Of a stretch of DNA of 32,306 nt, positions 8,362-17,590 are shown one piece after another; position 1 is the first letter of the stretch; every line of letters begins with the position of its first letter. The position numbers and the translations under genes were made by a program. Source of the stretch: Paracoccaceae bacterium (GTDB lineage: Bacteria > Pseudomonadota > Alphaproteobacteria > Rhodobacterales > Rhodobacteraceae); assembly GCA_013214575.1 (NCBI GenBank), contig JABSSD010000014.1, positions 1-32,306 on the forward strand, written 5' to 3'. The notes under the pieces were generated by a model. The model worked only from the letters and a program-made list of their open reading frames with translations, had not been told where the DNA came from and ran no database searches.

Positions 8362-9537
8362 ATGCGAAACTCAACCCGATCAAATGTCGATCCCTTCATT
8401 GTGATGGATGTGATGGAGGCAGCGCGTCAGGCCGAAGAGGCCGGTCGCCACATTATCCACATGGAGGTTGGCCAGCCGTCGACCGGTGCCCCGCTGGGCG
8501 CACGGCGCGCCGTGGCCGCCGCACTGGACGGCGACGCGCTGGGGTATACCGTGGCTTTGGGGCTTCCGGCTTTGCGTCAACGGATCGCCCGGCTGTATGG
8601 AGAGTGGTATAATGTTGACCTGAACCCGGACCGGGTGATCGTGACGCCGGGATCCTCGGGCGCCTTTCTTCTGGGCTTTACCGCGCTGTTCGACAGTGGC
8701 GACCGGGTTGGGATCGGGGCGCCGGGCTATCCGTCGTACCGGCAGATTCTAAAGGCGCTGGGGTTGGTGCCGGTGGACATTCAGACGGCGGCGGAAAACC
8801 GCCTGCAGCCGGTGGCGGCAGAGCTATCCGGGCTGAATCTGGCGGGGCTGATGGTGGCGTCGCCTGCAAATCCAACCGGAACCATGCTGAACCGCGATGC
8901 TTTGGGGTCGCTGATCGCTGCGACGCAGGACCAAGGCGCCAGTTTTATCTCGGATGAGATTTATCACGGGCTGGAATATGAGGCCAAGGCGGTCACCGCG
9001 CTGGAGCTGACGGATGAGTGTTATGTGATCAACTCGTTCTCCAAGTTTTTTGCGATGACGGGCTGGCGGGTCGGCTGGATTGTGGTGCCCGAGGATCATG
9101 TGCGGGTGATTGAGCGGATTGCTCAGAACATGTTCATCTGCGCCCCGCATGCCAGCCAGGTGGCGGCGCTGGCGGCGCTGGAGTGTCAGGATGAAATGCG
9201 GCAAAACCTGAGTGTTTACGCGCGCAATCGCGCGCTGATGCTGCAGGGGCTGCCCAAGGCCGGGTTCACCAAGTTTGCACCGCCGGATGGGGCGTTTTAC
9301 GTTTACGCGGATGTCTCGGATCTGACCCAGGACAGCCGTGCCTTTGCGGCAGAGATTCTGGAGAAAGCCGGGGTTGCGGTGACGCCGGGCCTGGATTTTG
9401 ATCCCCTTCGCGGCGCCACCACCCTGCGATTTTCCTATGCGCGGTCAACCTCTGATATCAAAGAGGGGCTGGCGCGCCTTGAGACATTCATGGCAAATCG
9501 CCAGCAAAAATCGCCAGCAAACAGGGTGACGGTTTGA
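8362..9537 (+). CDS. class I/II aminotransferase (PLP-dependent)
   Basis: The product is a 391-residue fold-type I aminotransferase. Signatures are VASPANPTGTML (Asn-Pro-x-Gly phosphate/carboxylate site), ISDEIYHGLEY (Asp that contacts the PLP ring) and SFSKFFAMTGWRVGW with the Schiff-base lysine. The C-terminal substrate Arg lies in LRFSYARS. It is expected to transfer amino groups between an amino acid and a 2-oxoacid; the exact pair is not resolvable. ATG 8362 follows GGGAG at 8351-8355. A longer open frame upstream overlaps the protease gene and is not credible. Its start lies only 22 bp from that of the divergent protease. The downstream amidase start follows the stop closely. Confidence 0.92.
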   Translation: MRNSTRSNVDPFIVMDVMEAARQAEEAGRHIIHMEVGQPSTGAPLGARRAVAAALDGDALGYTVALGLPALRQRIARLYGEWYNVDLNPDRVIVTPGSSGAFLLGFTALFDSGDRVGIGAPGYPSYRQILKALGLVPVDIQTAAENRLQPVAAELSGLNLAGLMVASPANPTGTMLNRDALGSLIAATQDQGASFISDEIYHGLEYEAKAVTALELTDECYVINSFSKFFAMTGWRVGWIVVPEDHVRVIERIAQNMFICAPHASQVAALAALECQDEMRQNLSVYARNRALMLQGLPKAGFTKFAPPDGAFYVYADVSDLTQDSRAFAAEILEKAGVAVTPGLDFDPLRGATTLRFSYARSTSDIKEGLARLETFMANRQQKSPANRVTV

Positions 9538-9575
9538 CGATGGCGGGAATACGAGGCGGAAAAGGCGTGAGACAG

Positions 9576-10823
9576 ATGAGCAGAGTTTTTACACTCATAG
9601 CATTTACCTTGGCGCTGAACTGGCCGGGGGGACCGGCGCATGCCCAGACCCAGGGGTTCAGCGGGTTGGCGCGCATTGATCCCACCTCCAGCCGGATTGA
9701 GGACCGCGACAATGGTGGTGCCTACATCGCGCTAGGCCTGAGCCAGGGGGTGCCGTACCGGCTGTTCACCCTGAACAACCCGCCGCGTCTGGTGCTTGAT
9801 TTTCAGGAAGTGGATTGGCGTGGGCTGAGGTCCGAGGCTTTGTTGCAGGGGCAGCAGGTCACTCGGGTGCAGTTTGGCACCTATGTGCCGGGGTGGTCGC
9901 GGATGGTGTTGGAATTGGCTGGCCCCCTGAAGGTTGAAAGCGCGGCGCTGGATATCGACACGGTGACGGCACAGGCGAAATTACAGCTGCAGCTGACCCC
10001 GACCAGTGCCGAGAGCTTTGCTTCCAGTGTCGGCGCCCCGACCGATGCGCGCTGGGATCTGCCACCGGCGGAGGTTCTGCCTGCTCTGATACCGCGGGGC
10101 CCGGATGCGCCGTTGTTGGTAGTGCTGGATCCTGGCCATGGCGGCATTGATCCGGGTGCTGAAGTCAAAGACGCTGGATCTGCGGTGGTGGAAAAGGATC
10201 TGATCCTGGGATTTGCTATTGAGCTGGGTGAAGAACTGGTGCGGTCGGGACGTTTTCAGGTGCAACTGACCCGCGACGGGGATTATTTTGTCTCTCTGGA
10301 GCGTCGCATTGCGCTGGCCCATCAGGCCGGCGCGGATCTGTTTGTCTCGCTACATGCGGATTCCCTGTCGGAAGGCCTGGCCCATGGCGCAACGGTGCAT
10401 GTACTGTCGCCCGAAGCCTCGGATGTGGCCTCGGCCAAATTGGCGGAGCGCCATGACCGCAGTGATCTGCTGGCCGGGGTGGATCTGAGTGATGCCGATG
10501 ACCGGGTGACCGGTATCCTGCTGGACCTGGCCAGGCAGGAGACCCAGCCACGCAGTGACGCCCTGGCCCAGGCCCTGGTTGAGGGAATGGCCAATCAGGG
10601 CGGCCCAATGAACCGGCGGCCGTTGCGCTCGGCGGGGTTTTCGGTGCTAAAGGCGGCGGATATTCCCTCGGTGCTGATCGAGATCGGATTTCTGTCCAGT
10701 CCGCGGGATTTGAAAAACCTGCAGGACCCGGCGTGGCGGGCGACAATGACGCGCGGAATCTTGAACGGGCTGGTGACCTGGCGCGAGGAGGATGCGGCGC
10801 GGCGTGCCCTGGTTCGACGATAG
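9576..10823 (+). CDS. N-acetylmuramoyl-L-alanine amidase (AMIN + Amidase_3)
   Basis: The 415-residue periplasmic zinc amidase cleaves the bond between MurNAc and the stem peptide during cell separation. A signal peptide runs to about residue 24 (PAHAQ). An N-terminal AMIN-like domain follows (about 45-140, with YRLFTLNNPPRLVLDF). The C-terminal Amidase_3 domain has DPGHGGIDPGA (first zinc His), a Glu in VVEKDLILGFA, FVSLHADS (zinc His) and VLIEIGFLS (catalytic Glu). Its layout matches AmiC-type enzymes. ATG 9576 gives the signal peptide and has a GGAAAAGG tract upstream; the earlier ATG 9540 is possible. It sits upstream of penicillin-binding protein 1A, so two wall enzymes are neighbours. 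Confidence 0.93.
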   Translation: MSRVFTLIAFTLALNWPGGPAHAQTQGFSGLARIDPTSSRIEDRDNGGAYIALGLSQGVPYRLFTLNNPPRLVLDFQEVDWRGLRSEALLQGQQVTRVQFGTYVPGWSRMVLELAGPLKVESAALDIDTVTAQAKLQLQLTPTSAESFASSVGAPTDARWDLPPAEVLPALIPRGPDAPLLVVLDPGHGGIDPGAEVKDAGSAVVEKDLILGFAIELGEELVRSGRFQVQLTRDGDYFVSLERRIALAHQAGADLFVSLHADSLSEGLAHGATVHVLSPEASDVASAKLAERHDRSDLLAGVDLSDADDRVTGILLDLARQETQPRSDALAQALVEGMANQGGPMNRRPLRSAGFSVLKAADIPSVLIEIGFLSSPRDLKNLQDPAWRATMTRGILNGLVTWREEDAARRALVRR

Positions 10824-10846
10824 CTGCAATAGATGTAATGATGCAG

Positions 10847-10891
10847 TTGGGGCGCTGCCCCAAACCCCGGGATATTTTGAGCCAGATGAAG
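10847..10891. repeat. dispersed intergenic repeat, copy 1
   Basis: A 7-bp hairpin (TTGGGGC at 10847-10853, loop GCT, GCCCCAA at 10857-10863) is followed by ACCCCGGGATATTTTGAGCC and AGATGAAG. A second, diverged version occurs at 27368-27432 behind another operon. Both sit just past the end of a + strand gene, so the hairpin may also serve as a terminator for the amidase gene. Confidence 0.65.
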
Positions 10892-10942
10892 ATCCGGCCA
10901 GAGCCCGGGTGGGCAAATGGCGCATTACCGCCATCTGTTGTT

Positions 10943-10971
10943 TTGACCATTGGCGCTGGCGCCCTTATATA
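10943..10971 (+). promoter_or_regulatory. sigma70-type promoter of PBP1A gene
   Basis: TTGACC (10943-10948) and TATATA (10966-10971) are separated by exactly 17 bp. The inferred start near 10979 gives a leader of about 20 bases that contains the AGGAAGG ribosome binding site (10986-10992) and little else. The match is by eye. Confidence 0.65.
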
Positions 10972-10999
10972 GGCCGCATGTGCACAGGAAGGCCGTATA

Positions 11000-13501
11000 G
11001 TGCTTAGGATTATTCTCTCATTCTTTGGCTCCATCTTTAGCACCATCACGCTGGGTATTGCGATGGTGGCGCTGACGGTTGGTGCCGTATTCTGGATCTA
11101 TGGGCGTGATTTGCCCAGCCACGAATCGCTGGCCCAGTATCAGCCTCCAACCATCAGCCGGATTTACTCGGGCGAGGGGCAACTGATTGATGAGTTTGCC
11201 AAAGAGCGCCGTTTGTTTGCGCCGTCGGATGAGATCCCCGATCTGGTGAAACAGGCATTCATTTCGGCTGAGGATAAGAATTTCTACAGCCATAAGGGCT
11301 ATGACATGCGCGGGATTGCGGCCGCCGCCATTGAAGCGGTGCGCTCTCGGGGGTCCAATGTGCGGGGGGCCTCGACCATCACCCAGCAGGTGATGAAGAA
11401 CTTCTTGTTGTCCGGCGATCGCAAGGCCGAGCGCAAGATCAAGGAAATCATCCTGGCGGCGCGGTTGGAGGAGACGTTGAATAAAGAGCAGATCCTTGAG
11501 CTCTATATGAACGAGATCTTCTTAGGCCAGAACTCTTACGGGGTGGCGGCAGCCTCGCAGACCTATTTCAACAAGACGCTGGAAGAACTGGCGCCGCATG
11601 AGGCGGCGTTTCTGGCCTCCCTGCCCAAGGCGCCGGGTAAGTTTCATCCGGTGCGCGGCAAACAGCGGCTGACCGATCGGCGCGACTATGTGCTGCGGGA
11701 AATGTATCAGAACGGCTATATTTCGGAGGCGGTTTACCGGGTTGAAGTGCAGCAGCCGCTGCGCTCGGTGCAGAACGGCGATTTTGAAAGTTTCCGCACC
11801 GCGCTACCACCGCGTGACTATTTTACCGATGAAATTCGTCGCCAGCTGTCGGTGGATTTTGGCGAGGGTGAGTTTTTCACCGGCGGCTTTACCGTGCGTG
11901 CCACCATTGACGCGGAAATGCAGCGGGTGGCGGCGTTGTCGCTGCGCACCGGATTGGAGAAATACGACCGCTCGCGCGGGATCTGGCGTGGCACTGAGCT
12001 GACGATTGCGGCGGATCTGCTGAAGGATGAGGCCGCCTGGCGGGATGCCTTGGCAGCGAGCGATGTGCCCAGAGATGTCACGCTGGGGGGCAAGTGGCTG
12101 CCGGCGGTGGTGCTGGGCGTTGGCGATAAAGAGCTGACCGTCGGCGTCGAGGGGGCGGCAGGGACTGGCGCGGTGCCGCGCTCGGACATCAAGTGGATGA
12201 AGGGGAGTTTCAAGGATAACCTCACCCTCGGTGACGTGGTGCTGGTGCGGGCGCAGAGCAAAGATGAGGTCTTTCAGCATTGGTCCTTGCGGCAAATTCC
12301 CGAGGTGCAGGGCGGCTTTGTGGCGATGGACGTGAACTCGGGCCGGGTTTTGGCGATGCAGGGCGGGTTTTCCTATCAGCATTCGGTGTTCAACCGCGCC
12401 ACCCAGGCACAGCGTCAGCCGGGATCCAGTTTCAAACCCTTTGTCTATGCTGCGGCACTGGACAGCGGCTATAGCCCGGCAACAATTGTGGTGGATGCAC
12501 CGATTGAGGTGAACACGCCGCAGGGGCTGTGGCGGCCGCGCAATTCGTCGAATAAATTCTATGGACCGACACCGCTGCGCACCGGGATTGAGCGCTCAAG
12601 GAACCTGATGACAATCCGTTTGGCACAGGAAATTGGCATGCCGGTGGTGGCAGGCTATGCGGAACGCTTTGGTGTTTATGATGAAATGCGGCCCTATCTG
12701 GCCAACTCGCTCGGCTCGCAGGAGACCTCGCTGTATAAGATGGTGACCGCCTATGCGATGTTTGCCAATGGTGGCGAGCGCCTGAAACCGACCCTGGTGG
12801 ACCGTATTCAGGACCGTGACGGACGGACCATCTATCGCCATGATGACCGCGATTGTGTGGATTGCTCCTCGGCGCTGCTGCCCGACGGTGTAGCGCCGCG
12901 GATTATCACCGATCGCGATCAGGTGATGGACCCGATCACCGCCTATCAGCTGACCTCGATGATGCGTGGTGTGGTGGAACGCGGCACCGCCTCTGGCAAT
13001 GTGCATCTGGGGGTGCCGACCGCGGGCAAGACCGGCACCACAAACGAGGCGCGTGACGTCTGGTTTGTGGGTTTCACCTCGAATATTGTGGCGGGCTGCT
13101 ACATTGGCCATGATCGGCCACGGCCACTGGGGCGCGGCACCTATGGGGGCAATACCTGTGGCCCGGTGTTCCAGCAGTTCATGGAGAAGGCGACGGCCAA
13201 ATACGGTGGCGGTCCCTTTGATGTGCCGCCGGGTGGCCATTTCATCAAGATCGACCGTTATACCGGCGCCCGTCTGCCGGATGAGGCCAGTGGCGAGTAT
13301 GTTGTGGCTGAATATTTCCGCGATGGGGCCGAGCCGATCTTTGGGCTGAGCTATGATGGCGGATTTGCCATGGGATCAAACCTGCCGCTGTTTGAAGAGA
13401 TAAATGACTCAGGTCGACAGGTCACAACCTCGAGCGGTGGCACCGCGGTTCTGGGGCCCAAGGCGACGTTTGGCACAGTCAGTTCGGGTGGCCTGTACTA
13501 A
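11000..13501 (+). CDS. mrcA: penicillin-binding protein 1A
   Basis: This 833-residue bifunctional class A PBP polymerises glycan strands and crosslinks peptides in the periplasm. It has a membrane anchor near residues 10-35, then a GT51 glycosyltransferase domain with AEDKNFYSHKGYD (catalytic Glu), GASTITQQVMKN and the region ending YMNEIFLGQNSYG. An OB-like insertion follows, and then the transpeptidase. Transpeptidase motifs are S476-S-F-K479, S533-R-N and K677-T-G. The start is GTG 11000 with AGGAAGG seven bases upstream. Length and domain order are normal for PBP1A. The gene has its own promoter-like sequence and lies downstream of the amidase gene. 239 bp separate it from prfB. Confidence 0.96.
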   Translation: MLRIILSFFGSIFSTITLGIAMVALTVGAVFWIYGRDLPSHESLAQYQPPTISRIYSGEGQLIDEFAKERRLFAPSDEIPDLVKQAFISAEDKNFYSHKGYDMRGIAAAAIEAVRSRGSNVRGASTITQQVMKNFLLSGDRKAERKIKEIILAARLEETLNKEQILELYMNEIFLGQNSYGVAAASQTYFNKTLEELAPHEAAFLASLPKAPGKFHPVRGKQRLTDRRDYVLREMYQNGYISEAVYRVEVQQPLRSVQNGDFESFRTALPPRDYFTDEIRRQLSVDFGEGEFFTGGFTVRATIDAEMQRVAALSLRTGLEKYDRSRGIWRGTELTIAADLLKDEAAWRDALAASDVPRDVTLGGKWLPAVVLGVGDKELTVGVEGAAGTGAVPRSDIKWMKGSFKDNLTLGDVVLVRAQSKDEVFQHWSLRQIPEVQGGFVAMDVNSGRVLAMQGGFSYQHSVFNRATQAQRQPGSSFKPFVYAAALDSGYSPATIVVDAPIEVNTPQGLWRPRNSSNKFYGPTPLRTGIERSRNLMTIRLAQEIGMPVVAGYAERFGVYDEMRPYLANSLGSQETSLYKMVTAYAMFANGGERLKPTLVDRIQDRDGRTIYRHDDRDCVDCSSALLPDGVAPRIITDRDQVMDPITAYQLTSMMRGVVERGTASGNVHLGVPTAGKTGTTNEARDVWFVGFTSNIVAGCYIGHDRPRPLGRGTYGGNTCGPVFQQFMEKATAKYGGGPFDVPPGGHFIKIDRYTGARLPDEASGEYVVAEYFRDGAEPIFGLSYDGGFAMGSNLPLFEEINDSGRQVTTSSGGTAVLGPKATFGTVSSGGLY

Positions 13502-13740
13502 CGGGGTGATCCAGCCGTGCCGCTGGCAAACCGGCTTTGGTATCCGCTGTCAGCAATCCGTTTGCCCGGTGCTGGCGACAAGGGCTTGATATAGCTGTTT
13601 GGGATGGTTCTTCTGGGTTGCTGAGGGCCACCGGGTCATTATTGCCGCAAGACCAACCGTCATAACACCGGTGCTCATCTTGTGGTGTCCTTCAGGTCTT
13701 GGTATCACGCAGACCTTATAGATCAAGTTGGGACCAAACC

Positions 13741-14862
13741 ATGCGCGCCGAGATCCAGAACTATGTGGCCGAGATCGAAAAATCTCTGGACCTGCTCGCC
13801 CAGCGAATGGACAAGGAAACCGCGCCACATCGGCTCGAGGAATTCGACGCGCGCGTCGAAGACCCCAACCTGTGGGACAATCCCGAAGCCGCACAGAAGC
13901 TGATGCGTGAACGGCAGATGCTGGTCGATGCAATGGACACCTACACTGGCATCAAGCAGGACATGGCTGATAACGTCGAGCTTATTGAGCTTGGCGAGAT
14001 GGAAGATGATAAAGAGGTCATAGGTGAGGCCGAAGACGGGCTGAAGACACTGGCTACCAAAGCGGCAGAAAAGGAGCTGGAAGCGCTGCTGGACGGCGAG
14101 GCTGACAGCAACGACACCTTCCTTGAGATCAATTCGGGGGCGGGTGGCACTGAGAGCTGCGACTGGGCCTCGATGCTGGCGCGGATGTATGTCCGCTGGG
14201 CCGAGAAAAAAGGCTATAAGGTCGAGCTGCAGTCGGAAAGTGCCGGTGAAGAGGCCGGGATCAAGTCGGCGTCCTATAAGATCACCGGGCACAATGCCTA
14301 TGGCTGGTTGAAATCCGAGAGTGGTGTGCACCGTTTGGTGCGGATTTCACCGTTTGACTCGGCGGCCAAGCGGCACACGTCATTCACCTCGGTAAAAGTG
14401 TACCCGGTGGTGGATGACAATATTGAAATCGAGGTCAACCCGGCCGACATCCGCCTTGATACCTATCGCTCATCAGGGGCCGGTGGTCAGCACGTCAACA
14501 CCACCGATTCGGCGGTGCGGATCACCCACCATCCCACTGGTATCGTGGTCACCAGCTCGGAAAAATCCCAGCACCAGAACCGCGACATCGCGATGAAGGC
14601 TCTGAAATCACGGCTCTATCAGATGGAGTTGGACAAGCGCAGTGCGCTGGTCAACGAGGTGCATGAGAACGCCGGCGATGCAGGCTGGGGCAACCAGATC
14701 CGCTCCTACGTGCTGCAGCCCTACCAGATGGTCAAAGATCTGCGGACCAGTCACGAGACCTCGGACACCAAGGGCGTTCTGGACGGCGATCTGGATGGCT
14801 TTATGGCTGCCACTCTGGCGATGAATGTTGCCGGCAAAAGCCGCGCTGAGGCGCAGGCCTAG
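13741..14862 (+). CDS. prfB: peptide chain release factor 2
   Basis: RF2 reads UGA and UAA and triggers peptide release. The 373-residue protein carries the codon-reading tripeptide S203-P204-F205 (SPF, diagnostic of RF2) and the catalytic G248-G249-Q250 in [12 protein letters not shown]. It is a single continuous frame, so it lacks the programmed +1 frameshift at a UGA codon near position 26 seen in E. coli and many other prfB genes. ATG 13741 begins [21 protein letters not shown]-tract terminator follows 28 bases after the stop. Confidence 0.97.
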   Translation: MRAEIQNYVAEIEKSLDLLAQRMDKETAPHRLEEFDARVEDPNLWDNPEAAQKLMRERQMLVDAMDTYTGIKQDMADNVELIELGEMEDDKEVIGEAEDGLKTLATKAAEKELEALLDGEADSNDTFLEINSGAGGTESCDWASMLARMYVRWAEKKGYKVELQSESAGEEAGIKSASYKITGHNAYGWLKSESGVHRLVRISPFDSAAKRHTSFTSVKVYPVVDDNIEIEVNPADIRLDTYRSSGAGGQHVNTTDSAVRITHHPTGIVVTSSEKSQHQNRDIAMKALKSRLYQMELDKRSALVNEVHENAGDAGWGNQIRSYVLQPYQMVKDLRTSHETSDTKGVLDGDLDGFMAATLAMNVAGKSRAEAQA

Positions 14863-14890
14863 ACCGTCACAAATCGGAGTCGGGTCAATG

Positions 14891-14914
14891 AAAGCCGGGG
14901 CAACCCGGCTTTTT
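14891..14914 (+). terminator. rho-independent terminator after prfB
   Basis: AAAGCCGGG (14891-14899), loop GCAA and CCCGGCTTT (14904-14912) form a perfect 9-bp stem that runs into five T residues (14910-14914). Confidence 0.9.
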
Positions 14915-15362
14915 GCATGCTGGAGCACAACGGGCGGCTGGTTGGTAAAATTCCCCAGAGACACCCATTTGCGGGAAATATGCATTAATAAAAGATGTAT
15001 GTGAGCTATCTATTTGATTGTGTGAAGTCAGGCGGTAGGCTTGGTTTGAAGCTTTTCGTGAACCACTCGAACTAATGCCTTCAAGCCGCTGTTCTAAAAC
15101 TGTTTTGCCTATCGACCAATGCCGAGAAAATTGACCGAGTGCGGGGCCTGCGGTTGCACCACAAGGCGGGCTGTTTGCATTTGAAACAGATCCACTGGGT
15201 GCAGATGGAGACCTATAATGACTGGACGCAGTCGAATGTGACACTGGGGCAGGGCCGGGAGTTTCCGGCCCTTGGCAACACCAGCCAACAGGTCATTTTG
15301 TGACCAGAACAATACCTGTTGCCCGGGTGGTCGGGGCGGGGAGTCTTTGGGAGGAGACATTC
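14915..15362. other. 448-bp stretch with no recognised gene
   Basis: The first half is AT-richer than its surroundings. The second half holds a 7-bp hairpin, GGGCCGG (15252-15258) and CCGGCCC (15265-15271). Short open frames on both strands, such as 21 codons at 15119-15184 with four Cys, lack a ribosome binding site or recognisable motif. The promoter of the downstream membrane protein gene must lie here, but I could not assign it. Confidence 0.5.
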
Positions 15363-16139
15363 ATGATTACAGAGAAAGCTTTTGGCGTGCCTCAGCTTCG
15401 GCCGATGACTTTGGCCATCCTACGTCAGGCGGTGCGTCAGGGTTGGAAGGATTTCCGCTCCAGACCCGAACTTGGATTGATATTTTCCGGGCTATATATT
15501 CTGGCCGGCTGGGTCATGGTCTGGATCACACAGGCGACAGGGACCACGTTTTGGCTGGTCCTGGCGGCCATTGGCTTTCCACTGGTCGGCCCCTTTGCTG
15601 CTGTGGGCCTTTATGAGGTTTCGCACCGGTTGGAACAGGGCAGGCCGAAGAACCTGAGAGACGTACTTCGGGCCGTGTTGCAGCAGGGCAGCCGCCAGCT
15701 TCCGTCACTCTGTGCTATCATCGTGGTGGTTTTTCTGTTTTGGTTTTTCCTCGGCCATCTGACCTTTGCGCTGTTTCTGGGCTTGTCACCGATGACCAAT
15801 GTGTCGTCATCGCTGGATGTGTTCTTGTCCTCCAGCGGGCTGATGATGCTGGCTGTTGGAACCCTGATCGGCGCACTGATCGCACTGCTTTTATTCATGC
15901 TCACCGTGCTGTCTCTGCCGCTTTTGCTGGATCGTGAAATTGACTTTGTCACTGCGATGATCACTAGCTTTCAGTATGTATTGCAGAATTTTCCACTGAT
16001 GGTCAGTTGGGCTGCGTTTATCGCACTCACCACGTTTGTCGCGATGTTGCCTGGGTTTGTCGGACTATTGCTGGTTTTGCCGCTGCTGGGCCATTCAAGC
16101 TGGCATGTCTATCGGTTGATAGTGGTGGCCGAGTCATAA
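15363..16139 (+). CDS. DUF2189 integral membrane protein
   Basis: The 258-residue protein has about six hydrophobic spans. Examples lie near residues 40-60 ([18 protein letters not shown]), 62-80, 115-140, 160-190 and 205-250. The N-terminal phrase [19 protein letters not shown] and the span order match DUF2189 proteins, a family of unknown function common in alphaproteobacteria. GGGAGGAGA just upstream of ATG 15363 fixes the start; an in-frame GTG at 15300 is much less likely. No enzymatic motif is visible. It converges with the XRE-type regulator gene after 47 bp. Confidence 0.8.
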   Translation: MITEKAFGVPQLRPMTLAILRQAVRQGWKDFRSRPELGLIFSGLYILAGWVMVWITQATGTTFWLVLAAIGFPLVGPFAAVGLYEVSHRLEQGRPKNLRDVLRAVLQQGSRQLPSLCAIIVVVFLFWFFLGHLTFALFLGLSPMTNVSSSLDVFLSSSGLMMLAVGTLIGALIALLLFMLTVLSLPLLLDREIDFVTAMITSFQYVLQNFPLMVSWAAFIALTTFVAMLPGFVGLLLVLPLLGHSSWHVYRLIVVAES

Positions 16140-16186
16140 TCCTGAGTGACGCCCTGTGCGGCGTAAATACCGCATGGGCTGCCCGG

Positions 16187-16984
16187 TTAGCGGAACGGCT
16201 CTGTGATCTGCAGCAAACGTTGATGAAATGGCATTAAATCCGTTTCTGTGACAAAACCTGCACCCCGCGCGGCGCCAAGGATGTCACCGAATTTATCACC
16301 CAAATGCTCGTAGACCATTTTGGTGACCGGGATGCCGCTGCTGTCGTCGCGCACCGTGCGGCTGGCGTAGCCAACCCAGAAATTATTCTCAAGCGAGGCC
16401 ACCCGTGCAAGGTAGTTGAAGGAACAGGTCAAGGCCCCCCGCCGGGCGATGATCAGCGCAACGCCATCATCCTGACGGGTGGCGTAACCGCGAAACTCAC
16501 GTGAGTGGGAAAAAGAGGGCAACCCCTGATGACGCATTGCTTCCTTGGGTTCGAACCCTTTGACATAGGTGACCCCTTCGGAGCGAAAAATATACGACAG
16601 GCCAATCAGATACTGGTTGTCCCTGATAAAGCTGCGTCTTGAAAAACGATAGATTCCAGATGGAAATGACTGCTCCGAAAGCGAACTGACGCCCGGCCCA
16701 AGAAAATCTTTCAGGAACTGACCGTTGAGGATTTTTCCCTTGGTTTCAAACTCGTTGACCGGCTCTAGCAGGATGCGCGCATCGACATTAAAAAACGAAC
16801 AGATCCGGTCCAAAATATCAGGTCGCGGAAAACTCTCGCCAGACAAATAGCGATTGAACTGGGTCCGGTTGATGCTCAACTGACGCGTCAGTTCGGAAAT
16901 GGACGGATACTTTTTTGACAGATGGCGTAGATTGGCGCCAAACACGCTTCGCAAATCTGCCGGAGAAAGGGGTACCTTTGCCAT
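16187..16984 (-). CDS. XRE-type HTH transcriptional regulator
   Basis: The 265-residue protein has an N-terminal helix-turn-helix (about residues 10-72, SISELTRQLSINRTQFNRYL). The remaining 190 residues form a domain I do not recognise, predicted soluble and mixed alpha/beta. It likely binds DNA and senses a ligand or partner through the C-terminal part; the effector is unknown. The ATG is followed by AKVPLSPADLRSVFG. The gene diverges from a small conserved hypothetical across 230 bp. A short dyad-like ATTGTTCAATTCAAT at 17002-17016 directly upstream could be an autoregulatory operator. I see no obvious target among neighbours. Confidence 0.8.
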   Translation of the reverse strand: MAKVPLSPADLRSVFGANLRHLSKKYPSISELTRQLSINRTQFNRYLSGESFPRPDILDRICSFFNVDARILLEPVNEFETKGKILNGQFLKDFLGPGVSSLSEQSFPSGIYRFSRRSFIRDNQYLIGLSYIFRSEGVTYVKGFEPKEAMRHQGLPSFSHSREFRGYATRQDDGVALIIARRGALTCSFNYLARVASLENNFWVGYASRTVRDDSSGIPVTKMVYEHLGDKFGDILGAARGAGFVTETDLMPFHQRLLQITEPFR

Positions 16985-17214
16985 TGGACTCTGACCTTAA
17001 AATTGTTCAATTCAATAGTAAGCTGCAATGCCCGAACTGGAATTTTTCAGGGCAATTTCGTCTTATTGACGCCAAGTAGTGACAGATGTGACGCTGCGAT
17101 AGGTCAAGAGGCTATCCACTCAGACACAAAAAGCAATAGCCAGACGCCGAATTAACCATGTTTGAACGCTGCCAATTGGATCAGAATTGAGGGGTGTTCA
17201 GGAAGAGGTATGAG

Positions 17215-17571
17215 ATGAATGGTGTGGTGCTCTGGAGCGATGCAGGTCAGAAAAGGGCTGTCATTTGGTGTGAAGATCAGGGCGACCTGGCATTTTACGC
17301 GCAGAAGACGGCTCTGGAAATGGTGGATCTGCACGAAGGTGATCTGGTTTGTTTCGACCTGACCCTGCAGCAGAACAGGCGGATGGTGGAAAATCCTCAG
17401 GTTTTGGCGGAAATGGCCTGTCTGGGACTGGCGCAGAGTCTGATTGCTGCACTGCCTGAAGCGGTTCCAAAACCGGACCGCACTCAGAATACCGCGCGGA
17501 TTATTCCCTTTGTGGGGCATTTAAAACAAAAGCAGCGCGAAAATGCATCGCGCCGCAAGTGTGTTGGCTAG
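17215..17571 (+). CDS. small conserved hypothetical protein
   Basis: The product is 118 residues (NGVVLWSDAGQKRAVIWCED...) with no signal peptide or membrane span. The N-terminal 60 residues alternate beta-like segments (VVLWS, AVIWCE, DLAFYA, GDLVCFDL) and could form a small OB-like barrel. The C-terminal third is basic (HLKQKQRENASRRK). This hints at nucleic-acid binding but does not show it. ATG 17215 follows AGGAAGAGG at a good distance; an in-frame GTG at 17194 is less likely. The gene converges on ilvH with 19 bp between. I do not recognise a named family. Confidence 0.7.
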   Translation: MNGVVLWSDAGQKRAVIWCEDQGDLAFYAQKTALEMVDLHEGDLVCFDLTLQQNRRMVENPQVLAEMACLGLAQSLIAALPEAVPKPDRTQNTARIIPFVGHLKQKQRENASRRKCVG

Positions 17572-17590
17572 CTATCGGGTTGCGGGGCTT

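Noticed and set aside
13502-13740. Promoter for prfB (TTGTGG, 17 bp, TATCAC near 13680-13706)
   Set aside because: The match is weak and several alternatives in the gap are as good, so I did not annotate it.
13722-13762. Programmed frameshift in prfB
   Set aside because: The gene is one uninterrupted frame with no in-frame UGA near codon 26, so no frameshift is needed.
15119-15184. 21-codon Cys-rich frame (CGACGC motif)
   Set aside because: It has no ribosome binding site and is too short to judge; a zinc-ribbon-like look can arise by chance.
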